Source: a virus. Taken from it: a stretch of 23,203 nucleotides of DNA. Within the stretch, counting starts at the first letter, position 1. Every line of letters starts with the position of its first letter. Below are positions 1-10,332 of this stretch, piece by piece. Position numbers and translations under genes: made by a program. Where the stretch lies: the IMG/VR virus record IMGVR_UViG_3300049489_000772, positions 1 to 23,203 of that record; one strand, written 5' to 3'. The notes beneath the pieces are model-generated. The model saw nothing but the letters and a program-made list of their open reading frames with translations, made no database searches and was not told the origin of the DNA.

Positions 1-3000
1 CCGTGGCGGAGCCAACGTGCTCCATCTTCTCCATGAATGAACGGAAGCGAGACCCCACTGTCTTGTCCATCATCCCGAACTTGATCAGGAGGTCATCCTT
101 GCCGAACCCCACATCGGAGTTTCCGAAACGGTAATCCCCCATGCCGGACTGCGCCTTGAATGCCTGCGCTGCCTGCCCGTTGTTGTAGGCCTCCCGGAAG
201 CCAGTAACCGTGTTGTTGGTCAGGGTCAGGTTGGCACCGGTCGTCATGATGCCGGACGACACGGCACCCCTGATCGCGTTGCGGATCATGAAGGGCGGGG
301 TGAGCGTAATGCCCTGACGGAAGATGTTGGCCATGTCCGTCATGAAGCGCATCATCGTGCCCTGCTGGACCGGCTGCATGCCCGCAAGGGCAAGCATCAG
401 GGGGTATGCCTCCCGCCCCTCGGGGACAATCCAGCTCTCGACGCCGCCCTGCCACACGCGCACCGCGTTCTCGTCTGGCTTCTTCGCCGTCAGAGGCTCG
501 ACCCGAGCCAGCCCCGCGATCTGCATGAGGTCAAAGGTCTGATTGGCGGCGCGGTTCCGCATGCCTGCAGCCTGAATGGCCTGGCTGTTGCGGATCATGT
601 TCTGCATCAGGTTGTCGATGCGGAGCTTGTCGCCACCCTTGATCGCACGGATGCCCGGGTCGCGGCTCAAGACACCCGTCTTGGCCGTTCCGGCCCGATA
701 TTCCGGCAAAACCAGCTCTGGCGAAGTGCCATCTACCCTCTCGTCCGAACGGTAGAAGGGCACATAGAAGTCATCAGCCTGCATCGCCAGCTTCTGCGCG
801 CGGTTGATCCGCCCGGACTGTTCAAGGAAGTCCAGGTTGGCGTCGTTGAACTTCTTCCATTCGTCGGCGGCCTGCTGGAACTCCGGCACAGACGCGCCTT
901 TGGCCAGCGCGGTCTGAATGTCCTGCGGCGTGAGTGGGGTCTTGATCCCGCGCTTGGCAAGGTCCTGCGCCCGGCGGGCGACCATCCATTGCATCCAGTC
1001 CTGCAGCCGCTGCCCGCGATCGGCACCATCGCCCCCGGCCAGCTTAAAGATGTCGAACAGGCCAATCGTGCCGGGCGCGACAGAATACTCACCGTGCTGC
1101 CCGAAGGCGGCAGCGCCGTAATAGAGCATTGCCTCTTGGCGACCACTGTCCTGCACGGCCATCTCAACGGCCTTGAAGGCGCTCTCCGCACCGGTAGCCA
1201 AGCCGCCATTGATCGCGATCTCCAACCGCCGGATCGGGGCGGCGGCATTGAAAAACGTGTCTTCAAGCATCTGCATGAGGGTGCGGTTCGCCACTTGGGG
1301 CGAGTGCGCCATCTGCTGAACCTTGGCCACGAGCGACTGGCTTTCTGGAAGCTGCGCCATGTAATCGGCCACATCGACCGCGCGCCGGACCTCGGGCGCC
1401 AGATCCTCGATGCGTGATGCCCCCTGCCCGCGAACCGGGACGCTGGCAGGGGGCGATCCGGCGGCGGCAGCACCCGCGCCAACCTCCGGAACCTCTTCAT
1501 CGACAGCGCGGCGCAGTTCTGCGCCCGCCTCAGGAAGCTCAGCATACTGGGGAACGAAGTCGTAGGTCTTCCCCTCCTCGTTCACCACCTGGACATCCTC
1601 CCCAAAGACGGGGGTCGAGGTCATCAGGTCGTCGTAGTTGTAGCGCCCGACATTGTCGAACTGCTCAATATCAAGCTCGACCCCCTCGCGCCGAGCCATC
1701 GCGGTCAGTTCCTCGTAGATGGTCTTGGGAACCTCGATCTGCTCCATGATCGTCCGCATGCTCTCGCGGACCGCAGACGAAATCGCGCCCTCGTGCTCCC
1801 GGGGGACCGTGAAGCTGTCGTGGTTCGTGGTGATGTAGGCCCCGTCGGTCGCGCGCTTGTAACGCTCGACCGCACGATGCAGCACCGCGGCGTCGTAGGA
1901 TTGAACGAGGTTCGCCCACACCGCTTTGGCAACCTTGTCATGGTCAGGCTCAGGCTTGTCCACCTTGAATTTGATGGTGACCTCGGTCTCCTTATTCCCC
2001 GCCGTTTGCTTGACGCGGGTCTCCGCCTCGACGCGCTTTTGGCGCCGCACGGCAATCTGGCCATCGAGGCCTATGGTGAGCTCGATGGTCGGGGCCGCGT
2101 CTCCATATTTGGCGTAGAGCGCCCTGGACAGGTCTTTGACGGCAGCCAAGGTCCACTTCTGCAGGGCAAGCGCATGGGGCGCAGTCTTCTCTACCCCCTC
2201 CATGCCTGCCTCGGTCAGATAGGACCAAGCCCCCTCGTTGTCCGTCCCCGGGAGTTTAACCGTGTTCTTCAAGACCTTCTGCAAGACCCTGCGGAAGTTC
2301 TTGTCCAGGCCGCCATAGTTCATCGCGATGATGGCCGGCTTGATGCCGTCGCGATCAAGCGCCCAGGACTTCGGGTTTGCCGACGGGAAGATGGTGTCGA
2401 CAAAGTAGCGCGCCCACTGCTTGCGCTTCTCGGCTTTCCTGCGGGCGACCACGCCCAGACCGTCAGGGATGGCGCTCTCAGCGTCCCGAAGCAGGCGCTG
2501 CCGCATGGCCTCGAGCGTGTTGTTGTAGAGGTCGGACTTCGAGTATCCAGGCTCGGTGGCCTGCCCGCGCCCCATGTTCAAGTGCGGAGCGGCAACGTGG
2601 TCATAGGCCATCAGCGCGTTGATCTGCCAGCCAGAGGCAGAGTTGTCGACGGTGACCATGTCATCGACGATATTCTTGCCCTCATGCACGAAGATCGCCT
2701 TGATGTCGCCGTCAGCCTGCGGGTGGAACGAGCCATCTGCGTAAATCCGCCCCCGATCGTCGATCTGATAGAGGAAGCCAACGTCTCCATCAGGGCCATG
2801 CTTCGCAACGAAGGCTTCGTAGGCGGCCCGCAACTGACGGATGCGACCCTCAGCGTCACGGCGCTTCTCGTTGATCTTCCATCCAACATTCTTGATGTAG
2901 TCCTTGAGCTTCATGCCCTTGAGGTCAAAGCCAGGGAGGCTGTCAGGCAATGCCCTCAGCTTGCTGCCCGGAGGGAGCGCAGCCATCATCGCCTCTACTT

Positions 3001-6000
3001 GGGGCCTTATGACATCCCACTGGGGGATGTCTGATTTCTTGAGGCCGTCCCGCGCCAGGGATTTGCCGGAGATCAGGTCGTCGGGACGGATGGCGTAGAG
3101 CTTGGTCCGGTCGATCTTGTAGCGATTGCCCTGCAGGTAGCGTGCAGTGCGAGCGGCCGCTTCAAGACCCTCGGGCGAAAGCCTGTTGCTCTTCTCTCTC
3201 CGCTTGAGTTTCCGGGTGTCGTTCGTATCCTTCAGGGGAGGGTCAAACTGCATTCCCTCCGGTCCAACCAGCTCTGTGAACCTGCGGAGTTCGGGGGAAA
3301 CCTCCAGGAAGTATGTCTTTCCCTCACCCCAACCCCCAGCTGAGGCGAACCTGTTCTCCACACGCCTGATCTCGCCGAAGCCGGCGTTGTTGATCAGCCG
3401 CTCAAGGCCCAAGGCCAGTTGAAACTCAGGCCTGTACTCGGGCTTGAGGCTCCAAATCTTAGTGCCGACCTTAGTGGCACGGTTCCTCCTGACCTCGTCG
3501 CGCTGGAAAAGCATGTCGAAGGTAATCGGATCCCTGAACATCGCCCGACGAACATCGGTCACTGTGTACATCTGCTTGCGACCGTCGCTCCGAAGATACT
3601 CCCCGACCCCTGCGATAAGTTGGTCGCGGGAGATAATGCCGTCGCGGATCATCTTGGCAGTGGTGTTCGCCTTGGCCGTTTGCGCGGTCAGGTCCGCAAT
3701 GATCTTGTCGGCAAGCTCCGCGACACGCTCCTCGTTGTAAGCGGGGCGCTTCCGCCGGTTGGAGCTTCGTGGGTCCATGTAGCCAAGGACATCTTGCTCT
3801 AGGTCGAAGCCCTCTGGATCCCAGTCGTCTCCGCCGGCGTCGCCGTCTTCGACCGCTCCATCCGCCTCATCGACAGCTCTTCGCTCGCCAGCTGATCCCC
3901 CTGGGCCGCCAGCTTCCTCAGTTCCCGTTCGTCCAGCAGCTCCATCTCGTGCAAAAGCTGTGGCTGTGGTGTCGGTGACGGCGTCGACTGTTGCATTGAC
4001 GTAGTCCTTCTGCTTGTCGGACAGGCCCCGGAACGAGGTCTGATACTCGATGGCCCCCGCCATCTCCATCGCCTGCAGGAACGCCTCCTGACGGATCACG
4101 GCCCGCTCGATGAAGGGCATGTCTTGCGGCAAGGTCGTCGCAAGATGCTCCCGAACGGCGCGGAACACCCGGAAGAAGCCCTCGGGATTGTAGCGGCGCA
4201 GGGGTCGCATGACGATGACCGAGCCATCCGGCAGCACAGCGCGAAACTTCTGGCCCGACATGAGCGAAGCTCGAATGTCGGCAGACGAGAACGGGGTGTT
4301 CTGGGTGTGGGTGTGGGTGAACGTGACCGCCCGGTCGTTCAGCCCCTTCGCAGGCGGCATGATCGCGTTGACCATGTCGTTCGTCCCGACGCCCAAGACC
4401 TCGCCGGTGGCCTCGTTGACGTGAGCGCCGACCTCGAAGCCACTCTCGGCCGACCACTCAAGCATGGACGCCTCAAGGGCTTCCAGGCCTTTGCCAACCT
4501 CAAGGCTGGACGCCAGGTTGCGATAGGGATTGCCCCCCTCGATGTCGAAGCCATCGGTTGCCGGCACCCGCTTGTAGACCTTCGCCGCCATCGCTTGGCG
4601 GCCAGCCTCCCGATTGGTGGGAACCCCCGCAGTGATTGCACCCATCATCGCAATGTCTGCGTCTTCGCCAGCATCGCGGCTCGCCTCATAGGCGGCGGTC
4701 GCGCGCTTGCGCGCGGCGGTGTCCGTCACGCCGCGGCGGGTAAGGGACCGCTCGACAATCGCCCGCTCGGCGGCCCTGTCCGGAGCCAGACGGATGGCTA
4801 CCGCTTCTTCGGGATCCATGGCGGTGTCGAGCGCGTTGCGCGGACCGGCGGGCGCTGCCGCGCCCACCGGTCCTGATGCCTCACCCTCGGGCTGCAAACC
4901 CTCAGCTTCGGCGGATTGAGCCGTGGGCCCTGACGCCTCACCGCTCGCCGGGACCGCTACACCCTGAGCCTGCAGAACACGACGCGCTGCTTCCACCGCA
5001 GGTGTGGGCAGACCGCGCCGCGCCTCAAGATCGGCGATCTCGTCTGTGAGCCTATCAACATCCTCAGGAGATGTCGCGGCCCGTCTCTGGCGCTCGAGGC
5101 GCTTGATCTTCCCGTCGAGGCCGGCGTCCGGGCGAACGTCCGCCTCCGCCTCGGCGATGATTGCCTGCGCGCGCTCCGCGCGCAGCGCGGGCGCAAGGGT
5201 TTCCGGGAACTCAATCTCGGTCTGCCGCTCGATCGCACGCTCGCGCGCCGTGCTTTGGGCCGCACGGCGGCGTTGGGCCTCCGTCTGCCTTCCCTCCTGC
5301 TCGACAGCCTTCAGGGCTTGAGCAGGGGTCAGACCCTCCACCTTGACGCGAGCATCAATACGGGCCTGCTGCCGCTCGGCCAGAGCCTCATCCAGCTCTA
5401 TGCGGGCCTGCGCTTTCCGCTCGGGGTTCGCCATCGCATCGAGGCGGGTCTGCAAACGATCGACCTGCCCCTCCGCCGCCTCAAGGCGGTTCACCACCTC
5501 CTCACCAACCTCGGGCGACAATGCCTTCTGCGGCTTGAGGCCGATCTGGGCCAGCCGGTCCATCGTCTCACGCCGGCGCTCCCGCTCCAGCGCCTCGCGC
5601 TCCTTGCGGACATCCTCCAAGGATTTGGGAGCACCTATGGTGCTGGCGATGGTGTCGATCCGGTCATCCAGTTGGCGGTTCACCTGAAGACGAAGATCTT
5701 CGATCACATCGTCCGCCGATCCATCCTCGGGCCGATCGGCCTCAAGCTGCCGAAGGTTGGCAGATCGCGTGCGCTCGACCAGGCCAATATCCTTCACGGC
5801 GGCCCGCAGCTTTTGCATTCCCTCTTTCGTCTTGACCAGCTCATCCAGCTCCGCAGGGCCAAGCCCCAGGGGCTCCAGTACCTTGGCTGCAACCTTGACC
5901 TCTTGGGCGGTCTTCTGGTTCGTGATCTTCTGCTGCATTGCGGAAGCCGTGCCTCCAGCAGCGCCACCCAGGCCAAAGCCCGACAATGCGGCAACAACCC

Positions 6001-7033
6001 CATCCCGGCCGAAGGTGTCGGCAATCCAGGGGCCGAGCGTATCCCAGTCCTCCTTCGTCATCTTCGACCGAAGCTCGGGGTTGAGGAATACCTCCTCAAT
6101 GGCGGTGTCGATCACCTCCTGGCCGCCCTCGAGCACGCCCGTTTTCGTGCCCCCCGCCATGAACTGGCCGATCGCTGACCGCACACGCTCCGATGGTTTC
6201 GAGAGTTTGCCGAACAGAGACAGGGGTGTCGCCACAACCTCGAAGAGGCCGCGGATCAGCGACTGCCTGGTGTTGAGCTCATCAAGGTGCGGGTCTTCAG
6301 GGTCAAGCCCCTCCTCGATCATCCTGTCCTTGCCCATTGCCTTGTAGGCGGCAGAGGCCACCGTAAAACCGCCCAACGCCCCGCCGATGACAACAGCCGC
6401 CTTCCGACCTTTGCCGGGGACGGCATCCAGGGCTGCGTTCCACGCTTTGCGCTTGACCAGCGCCCTCACCTCCGGGCTGAGGGCATCCCACGCCTTGCCC
6501 GACAGCTTGCCGCTGGCGAAGGTCGCCAGAGTGGAGCCAGCGAGCTGCGGAGAAGACTGGACCAAAGCATCTCCAACCGTCTCGGCAATCGCCCGTGGCG
6601 CCCCGATCTCATCATCAGCTTCGCGCTGGGCCCGATCCGTCGCACGCTTGTCGACGGCCGCCCTCTGCGCTTCTGTCGGCCCGATGAAGTCGCCGATCGC
6701 GTTGCCTGCATCCTCAAGGACGTCAAGGCCGGTCACGTCCGCCGCAACCTCACTAAGGCCCGAAACCAGGTTGGACGCATAGTCGCGAGCCGCGGGAAAG
6801 AACTGACCAAGAGCGGAGGCTGGCTCGACGGGACCGGCCGGGGTGGCAGAAGGGTCCTGTGGCGGAGGCGTGGTTGCCGCCCCCACCATGCTGGTGGCCT
6901 CCTCGAGAGAATACCCCTGCCGGCCCAACTGAGCGATGAGCCTGGAGCGATCCTGCATCGTCATCGGCGGCTGAGGCTCGTTCAAGCCAGCGCCTGCGGG
7001 CTGGGTCCCGAACCCAAGGCCTGCCTGATCCAT
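1..7033 (-). CDS. Giant polyvalent virion protein with T7-like single-subunit RNA polymerase domain (3' end outside window)
   Basis: The frame is open for 2,344 codons from ATG 7033 (upstream GGAAGG) and leaves the window at the left edge. Single-subunit RNA polymerase motifs are visible in order. A DDRGR-IY block at 1425-1431 matches the T7 DWRGRVY element. Motif A is DNSASG-Q with catalytic D1463. Motif B is R1561-x3-K1565-x7-Y1573-G, the same spacing as T7 R627/K631/Y639. Motif C is H1738-D1739-S-F. Residues about 860-920 contain E867...H907-T-H909-x6-S916-x2-D919, a JAMM/JAB metallopeptidase-like signature. Residues about 205-230 are hydrophobic and glycine-rich, and about 410-700 are E/R/Q/A-rich and probably coiled coil. 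The last about 120 residues resemble large-polyvalent-protein domain LPD38 (weak, from memory). It is the last visible gene of the virion operon, the place of T7 gp16. I infer that it is packaged and ejected with DNA, like N4 vRNAP. The polymerase call is strong; virion location is inferred. Confidence 0.85.
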   Translation of the reverse strand, partial: MDQAGLGFGTQPAGAGLNEPQPPMTMQDRSRLIAQLGRQGYSLEEATSMVGAATTPPPQDPSATPAGPVEPASALGQFFPAARDYASNLVSGLSEVAADVTGLDVLEDAGNAIGDFIGPTEAQRAAVDKRATDRAQREADDEIGAPRAIAETVGDALVQSSPQLAGSTLATFASGKLSGKAWDALSPEVRALVKRKAWNAALDAVPGKGRKAAVVIGGALGGFTVASAAYKAMGKDRMIEEGLDPEDPHLDELNTRQSLIRGLFEVVATPLSLFGKLSKPSERVRSAIGQFMAGGTKTGVLEGGQEVIDTAIEEVFLNPELRSKMTKEDWDTLGPWIADTFGRDGVVAALSGFGLGGAAGGTASAMQQKITNQKTAQEVKVAAKVLEPLGLGPAELDELVKTKEGMQKLRAAVKDIGLVERTRSANLRQLEADRPEDGSADDVIEDLRLQVNRQLDDRIDTIASTIGAPKSLEDVRKEREALERERRRETMDRLAQIGLKPQKALSPEVGEEVVNRLEAAEGQVDRLQTRLDAMANPERKAQARIELDEALAERQQARIDARVKVEGLTPAQALKAVEQEGRQTEAQRRRAAQSTARERAIERQTEIEFPETLAPALRAERAQAIIAEAEADVRPDAGLDGKIKRLERQRRAATSPEDVDRLTDEIADLEARRGLPTPAVEAARRVLQAQGVAVPASGEASGPTAQSAEAEGLQPEGEASGPVGAAAPAGPRNALDTAMDPEEAVAIRLAPDRAAERAIVERSLTRRGVTDTAARKRATAAYEASRDAGEDADIAMMGAITAGVPTNREAGRQAMAAKVYKRVPATDGFDIEGGNPYRNLASSLEVGKGLEALEASMLEWSAESGFEVGAHVNEATGEVLGVGTNDMVNAIMPPAKGLNDRAVTFTHTHTQNTPFSSADIRASLMSGQKFRAVLPDGSVIVMRPLRRYNPEGFFRVFRAVREHLATTLPQDMPFIERAVIRQEAFLQAMEMAGAIEYQTSFRGLSDKQKDYVNATVDAVTDTTATAFARDGAAGRTGTEEAGGPGGSAGERRAVDEADGAVEDGDAGGDDWDPEGFDLEQDVLGYMDPRSSNRRKRPAYNEERVAELADKIIADLTAQTAKANTTAKMIRDGIISRDQLIAGVGEYLRSDGRKQMYTVTDVRRAMFRDPITFDMLFQRDEVRRNRATKVGTKIWSLKPEYRPEFQLALGLERLINNAGFGEIRRVENRFASAGGWGEGKTYFLEVSPELRRFTELVGPEGMQFDPPLKDTNDTRKLKRREKSNRLSPEGLEAAARTARYLQGNRYKIDRTKLYAIRPDDLISGKSLARDGLKKSDIPQWDVIRPQVEAMMAALPPGSKLRALPDSLPGFDLKGMKLKDYIKNVGWKINEKRRDAEGRIRQLRAAYEAFVAKHGPDGDVGFLYQIDDRGRIYADGSFHPQADGDIKAIFVHEGKNIVDDMVTVDNSASGWQINALMAYDHVAAPHLNMGRGQATEPGYSKSDLYNNTLEAMRQRLLRDAESAIPDGLGVVARRKAEKRKQWARYFVDTIFPSANPKSWALDRDGIKPAIIAMNYGGLDKNFRRVLQKVLKNTVKLPGTDNEGAWSYLTEAGMEGVEKTAPHALALQKWTLAAVKDLSRALYAKYGDAAPTIELTIGLDGQIAVRRQKRVEAETRVKQTAGNKETEVTIKFKVDKPEPDHDKVAKAVWANLVQSYDAAVLHRAVERYKRATDGAYITTNHDSFTVPREHEGAISSAVRESMRTIMEQIEVPKTIYEELTAMARREGVELDIEQFDNVGRYNYDDLMTSTPVFGEDVQVVNEEGKTYDFVPQYAELPEAGAELRRAVDEEVPEVGAGAAAAGSPPASVPVRGQGASRIEDLAPEVRRAVDVADYMAQLPESQSLVAKVQQMAHSPQVANRTLMQMLEDTFFNAAAPIRRLEIAINGGLATGAESAFKAVEMAVQDSGRQEAMLYYGAAAFGQHGEYSVAPGTIGLFDIFKLAGGDGADRGQRLQDWMQWMVARRAQDLAKRGIKTPLTPQDIQTALAKGASVPEFQQAADEWKKFNDANLDFLEQSGRINRAQKLAMQADDFYVPFYRSDERVDGTSPELVLPEYRAGTAKTGVLSRDPGIRAIKGGDKLRIDNLMQNMIRNSQAIQAAGMRNRAANQTFDLMQIAGLARVEPLTAKKPDENAVRVWQGGVESWIVPEGREAYPLMLALAGMQPVQQGTMMRFMTDMANIFRQGITLTPPFMIRNAIRGAVSSGIMTTGANLTLTNNTVTGFREAYNNGQAAQAFKAQSGMGDYRFGNSDVGFGKDDLLIKFGMMDKTVGSRFRSFMEKMEHVGSAT

Positions 7034-7035
7034 CG

Positions 7036-10000
7036 TCAACCTTCCTCTGGCAGGGCGTAGGGATTGGTGCTCCACGCCTCTTGGCTCTTGATGCCGAGAT
7101 ACCGCTCAGCCATGTCCTGGGCGGCGTCAAGGGTGAGGGTCGGGTCCATTGCCATCAGCCAGTCGACGTATTCCGTCACCTCCTGAAGCTTCTTGGGCAT
7201 CCCGCCCTCCGTGCCAGCATCCTTGCGCGCTCTCAACTCCTCTAGCGCGAACTCTGCACGCCAGCGAGCGTCCTCGAGCATTGCATCCTGCTGCGCCGCA
7301 AGTGCAGCTTTTTCTTCGTCATTCGCTGCGGTGACGCTTCCAAGCCCAGCCTGAAGACCCTCCCCTATGGCCTGCCAGGTGTCGCCCTTCGAGGCCAGGA
7401 GCGTCGATCCGAAGGAGACGAGCGCCTCTGCAGCCTTGGCGCGCTCGGAGGCGTCCGTCATGCCGAGCTTGTCCCGCATCTGGCGATTGATCCAGTTCAG
7501 TTCTTCCTCTGCCGCCTCGGCGTCTTCAGCCAGACCCGCCGCCCCGCGCTCCCGCGACGTGTTGAGGTCCCCCACCGCACCCGGGGCGGGTCTGCCACTG
7601 GGGGTCGTGGGCATCTCGACAGCCGGCGCCCCAGCAGTCCCCATGCTCAACCCACCCGGGCCGCCAACGACCGAGCCGGGAGCCACAGCAGGCGCGGCAG
7701 GAGCGGCAGGCTGAGGCTCATCACCGTCAAGATCCAGAAGGCCGTAGGTCAGCCAATCCGCCCAGCCCCGCGGCTTCTCCTCAGGCTGCGCCTGACCTCT
7801 CGGATTGAGCACCTCATCGCCATCGACAAGGGAACTGACAGCAACGTCCACCGCCTCAGGATCGTCGATTGTGCTCGCATAGGCGGGGCCGAAGCCGAGC
7901 AGGGTTCCAACATCAGCCCATTGATCGCCCTGCCCACCCGGTTCGATCGTGGGGGGCTCTACGGGCGGAGGGGCTGCACCGGGCTCTTTCGGCGGCGCGC
8001 GCCCACGGGTCGGCTCGCCGGTCGGCGTCAGCCCCAGCATGGTGGCCATCTTCTGCCACTCCATGTCAGCACGGCGGAAGTCGGCAGCGTTTTCGTCAAG
8101 GAAGTCCCCAGGCATACCCTGCGGAGGCAGGACACTGATCGGCAAGTCGCTCGGCGCCATCGGTAGCTGCGGCAGGTTCGGCTTTGGCATCGGGCCAAGG
8201 CGAGGATCCTCGGGGATCATCGTGCCCATCTGAGGAGGCATCGGAGAGCCGGCGAACATCGGGAGGCCTGCCTCCATCCCGGCACCGGCCAGGTTGCCCT
8301 GCTGGATGTATTGCGCGATCGTCATGCTGCTGCCGTCGGGGTTCCGACCCAGGGCGCCAATCTCCTCAAGGCGCTTGAGGTCCTCCATCCCCGGCATCCC
8401 GTAAGCACTCACCCCGGTCCCGCCGCCAGATGACCCACCAAGGCCCTGGTCTACTGCGCGGGCATCAGCCGAAAAGGCCTCAAATTCCTCCCTGTCCCGA
8501 GCGACATCACCAGGAAGCGGACTTGCAACTGACGTATCAAGAGGGTCATTACCCAACAGCTCAGCACCCTGCCCACGCATGAACTCGCGATAAAGCGGGT
8601 CAGTGAATTCGCCAGCGCCACTAGCCTGCAGCGCCCCGATCCCCTTTCGGGCAAGCTCGTAGGGCTGCGCGGCTCGTTCATCCATGGGGGCAAGGACGTA
8701 GTCGAACCAATTAAGGGGGTTGGCCGCCGCAAGGCCGAAGTTGCCAGCGTCTTGGAGCCACTCGGGAGAGTTGTTGATCGCGTTGGATACCGGACTGGTC
8801 TTGTCCTGAAGCATAAGCTCCCAGCCCTCGCGGGCCGGTCCCGCAAGGTACTCCTCGTAGGGGTCCATGATGACCTTGTCATAAGCCCCGGCCATCGCAT
8901 CCCAGGCGCGCTTTGGCAGCCCGTCCGGGACGAGTTCGGGCAACTCGCGGCCCGCATCCTTGGCGCGAGCATATTCACCCGCGCGCCGCACATACTCCAT
9001 GAACGCCGGCTCAGCCCCAACGGCTGCAGCCGTGTTCTCCATGCCGGCATCCGTCATGGCCTGCATCCGAAGCCAGACGTCCTCGGCCTCCAGCTCGAGG
9101 TCGTACTTGTCGAGAGCGGGCTGCCCTCCCTCCTCGTAGATCCTCCGCCGCTCGGCCTCGATGGCCCGCTTGTCGTCAAGCGGAAGGACATCGTAGCCAG
9201 CCCCCGGAATGTCGGGCGCACCCTCGTAGGGTACGGGATTGTAATCAACGTCGATCAGCCCGCCACTCCCGGCCGCCGGCGCCGAAGGCGCAGCCTTGCG
9301 GCGTGGCGGCATGAAGTCGCTTTCGCCAAGAAGGGACGTGGGGCCGTAGGTCATGCCGGGAGCAGAGGCAGGCGGTCCACCCGCGTCGATTATGTCAGCC
9401 TCGGACAGCATGAGGGCAACACGCTCCGGGCCATAATAATCCCGCAGGAAGTTCGCCTCATCCGCCGTGATCTGTCCGGTTTCCATCAAGCGGCCAGAAA
9501 TCTCGCGCGCTGCCTGGCCCTCAGGGTCAGACGCTACGTCCTCAGTGATCCAGTCCTTCGCCTTGTCAGCCAGGTAGAGACCGCCGAGCGCAAGAACCCC
9601 ACCCTTGGCCCCCGCCTTTACCTTGCCGGTCCGAGCCGCCCGGGCCTCGGCCTTCTTCTTGTTCGCATTGTTGAGCTTGTCGCTCTGCTGCTTGTAGGTC
9701 AGCTTCTGGTCTTCATCAGCAAGGCGCTGGGCCTCTTTGGCATAGTCAACGGAATTGACCGACAGGATCCGATCGCGCTCGGCATCGAGTGCCGTTCCGG
9801 CATCAACAACCATCTTGTCAGCCGCCCTGCGATCGGTGGGCCGCAAAGCCTCCGCTGCTGCAATCTTCCGGTCGTAATCAGCCTGAGCAGCGGCGACCGC
9901 GTCCGCTTGAGCCTGGCCCACACCGGAAAGCTTCTCCCGCCCAGCCTCAACCTCCGTCCTGCCCTTTGCTGCCCGCTCCTGCATTTCGGAAAGGGTCGAG

Positions 10001-10320
10001 CGAGCCTCCTTAAACGGCGCAGTCCGCAGGCCGGGGACGCCCTGCCACGCAGGCAGGCTCGGAAACGCGGTGCGAATGTCCTTGGCCCTGATCTTCCCCT
10101 CGGGAATGGGCGGCAGCTTCACACTGTCGAGGTTGCCTTTTTTCTTCGGGGGCGGTGGCGCACCCTCATTCAGCCCGGCACTGCCAGAGGAAGGCGCAGC
10201 CTTCACATAGCCTTGAGCCGCAAGCTTGGCGTCAAGCTCCGCCTGCTGCCTGACCAGATCGTCAAGGCTCTCATCCATGAAGCTCAGGTTGAGCCGCCGC
10301 GCCGCATTTCCATCAGCCAT
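7036..10320 (-). CDS. Large internal-virion-type protein, 1094 aa, function unknown
   Basis: I do not recognise a named family. The start ATG at 10320 has an excellent ribosome binding site (AAAGGGAGG) and the stop lies two bases before the giant polymerase gene. The N-terminal 30 residues are helical, followed by a proline/lysine-rich linker (GAPPPPKKKG) and a long charged helical region (about 100-230) rich in A, E, K, R and D. A glycine/alanine hydrophobic stretch (about 238-255) follows. Most of residues 330-850 is acidic and rich in P, G and M, suggesting flexible segments joined by short helices. Residues about 950-1060 are alanine-rich and helical again. Size and position between a gp14-like protein and the giant polymerase match T7 gp15-type ejection proteins. 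An internal core or ejection role is inferred from context only. Confidence 0.75.
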   Translation of the reverse strand: MADGNAARRLNLSFMDESLDDLVRQQAELDAKLAAQGYVKAAPSSGSAGLNEGAPPPPKKKGNLDSVKLPPIPEGKIRAKDIRTAFPSLPAWQGVPGLRTAPFKEARSTLSEMQERAAKGRTEVEAGREKLSGVGQAQADAVAAAQADYDRKIAAAEALRPTDRRAADKMVVDAGTALDAERDRILSVNSVDYAKEAQRLADEDQKLTYKQQSDKLNNANKKKAEARAARTGKVKAGAKGGVLALGGLYLADKAKDWITEDVASDPEGQAAREISGRLMETGQITADEANFLRDYYGPERVALMLSEADIIDAGGPPASAPGMTYGPTSLLGESDFMPPRRKAAPSAPAAGSGGLIDVDYNPVPYEGAPDIPGAGYDVLPLDDKRAIEAERRRIYEEGGQPALDKYDLELEAEDVWLRMQAMTDAGMENTAAAVGAEPAFMEYVRRAGEYARAKDAGRELPELVPDGLPKRAWDAMAGAYDKVIMDPYEEYLAGPAREGWELMLQDKTSPVSNAINNSPEWLQDAGNFGLAAANPLNWFDYVLAPMDERAAQPYELARKGIGALQASGAGEFTDPLYREFMRGQGAELLGNDPLDTSVASPLPGDVARDREEFEAFSADARAVDQGLGGSSGGGTGVSAYGMPGMEDLKRLEEIGALGRNPDGSSMTIAQYIQQGNLAGAGMEAGLPMFAGSPMPPQMGTMIPEDPRLGPMPKPNLPQLPMAPSDLPISVLPPQGMPGDFLDENAADFRRADMEWQKMATMLGLTPTGEPTRGRAPPKEPGAAPPPVEPPTIEPGGQGDQWADVGTLLGFGPAYASTIDDPEAVDVAVSSLVDGDEVLNPRGQAQPEEKPRGWADWLTYGLLDLDGDEPQPAAPAAPAVAPGSVVGGPGGLSMGTAGAPAVEMPTTPSGRPAPGAVGDLNTSRERGAAGLAEDAEAAEEELNWINRQMRDKLGMTDASERAKAAEALVSFGSTLLASKGDTWQAIGEGLQAGLGSVTAANDEEKAALAAQQDAMLEDARWRAEFALEELRARKDAGTEGGMPKKLQEVTEYVDWLMAMDPTLTLDAAQDMAERYLGIKSQEAWSTNPYALPEEG

Positions 10321-10332
10321 GCCGACCTCCCT

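Noticed and set aside
2280-2650. Possible frameshift between polymerase motifs A and B
   Set aside because: Recounting codon phase at D1463, Y1573 and D1739 put all three in one frame, so the gene is intact here.
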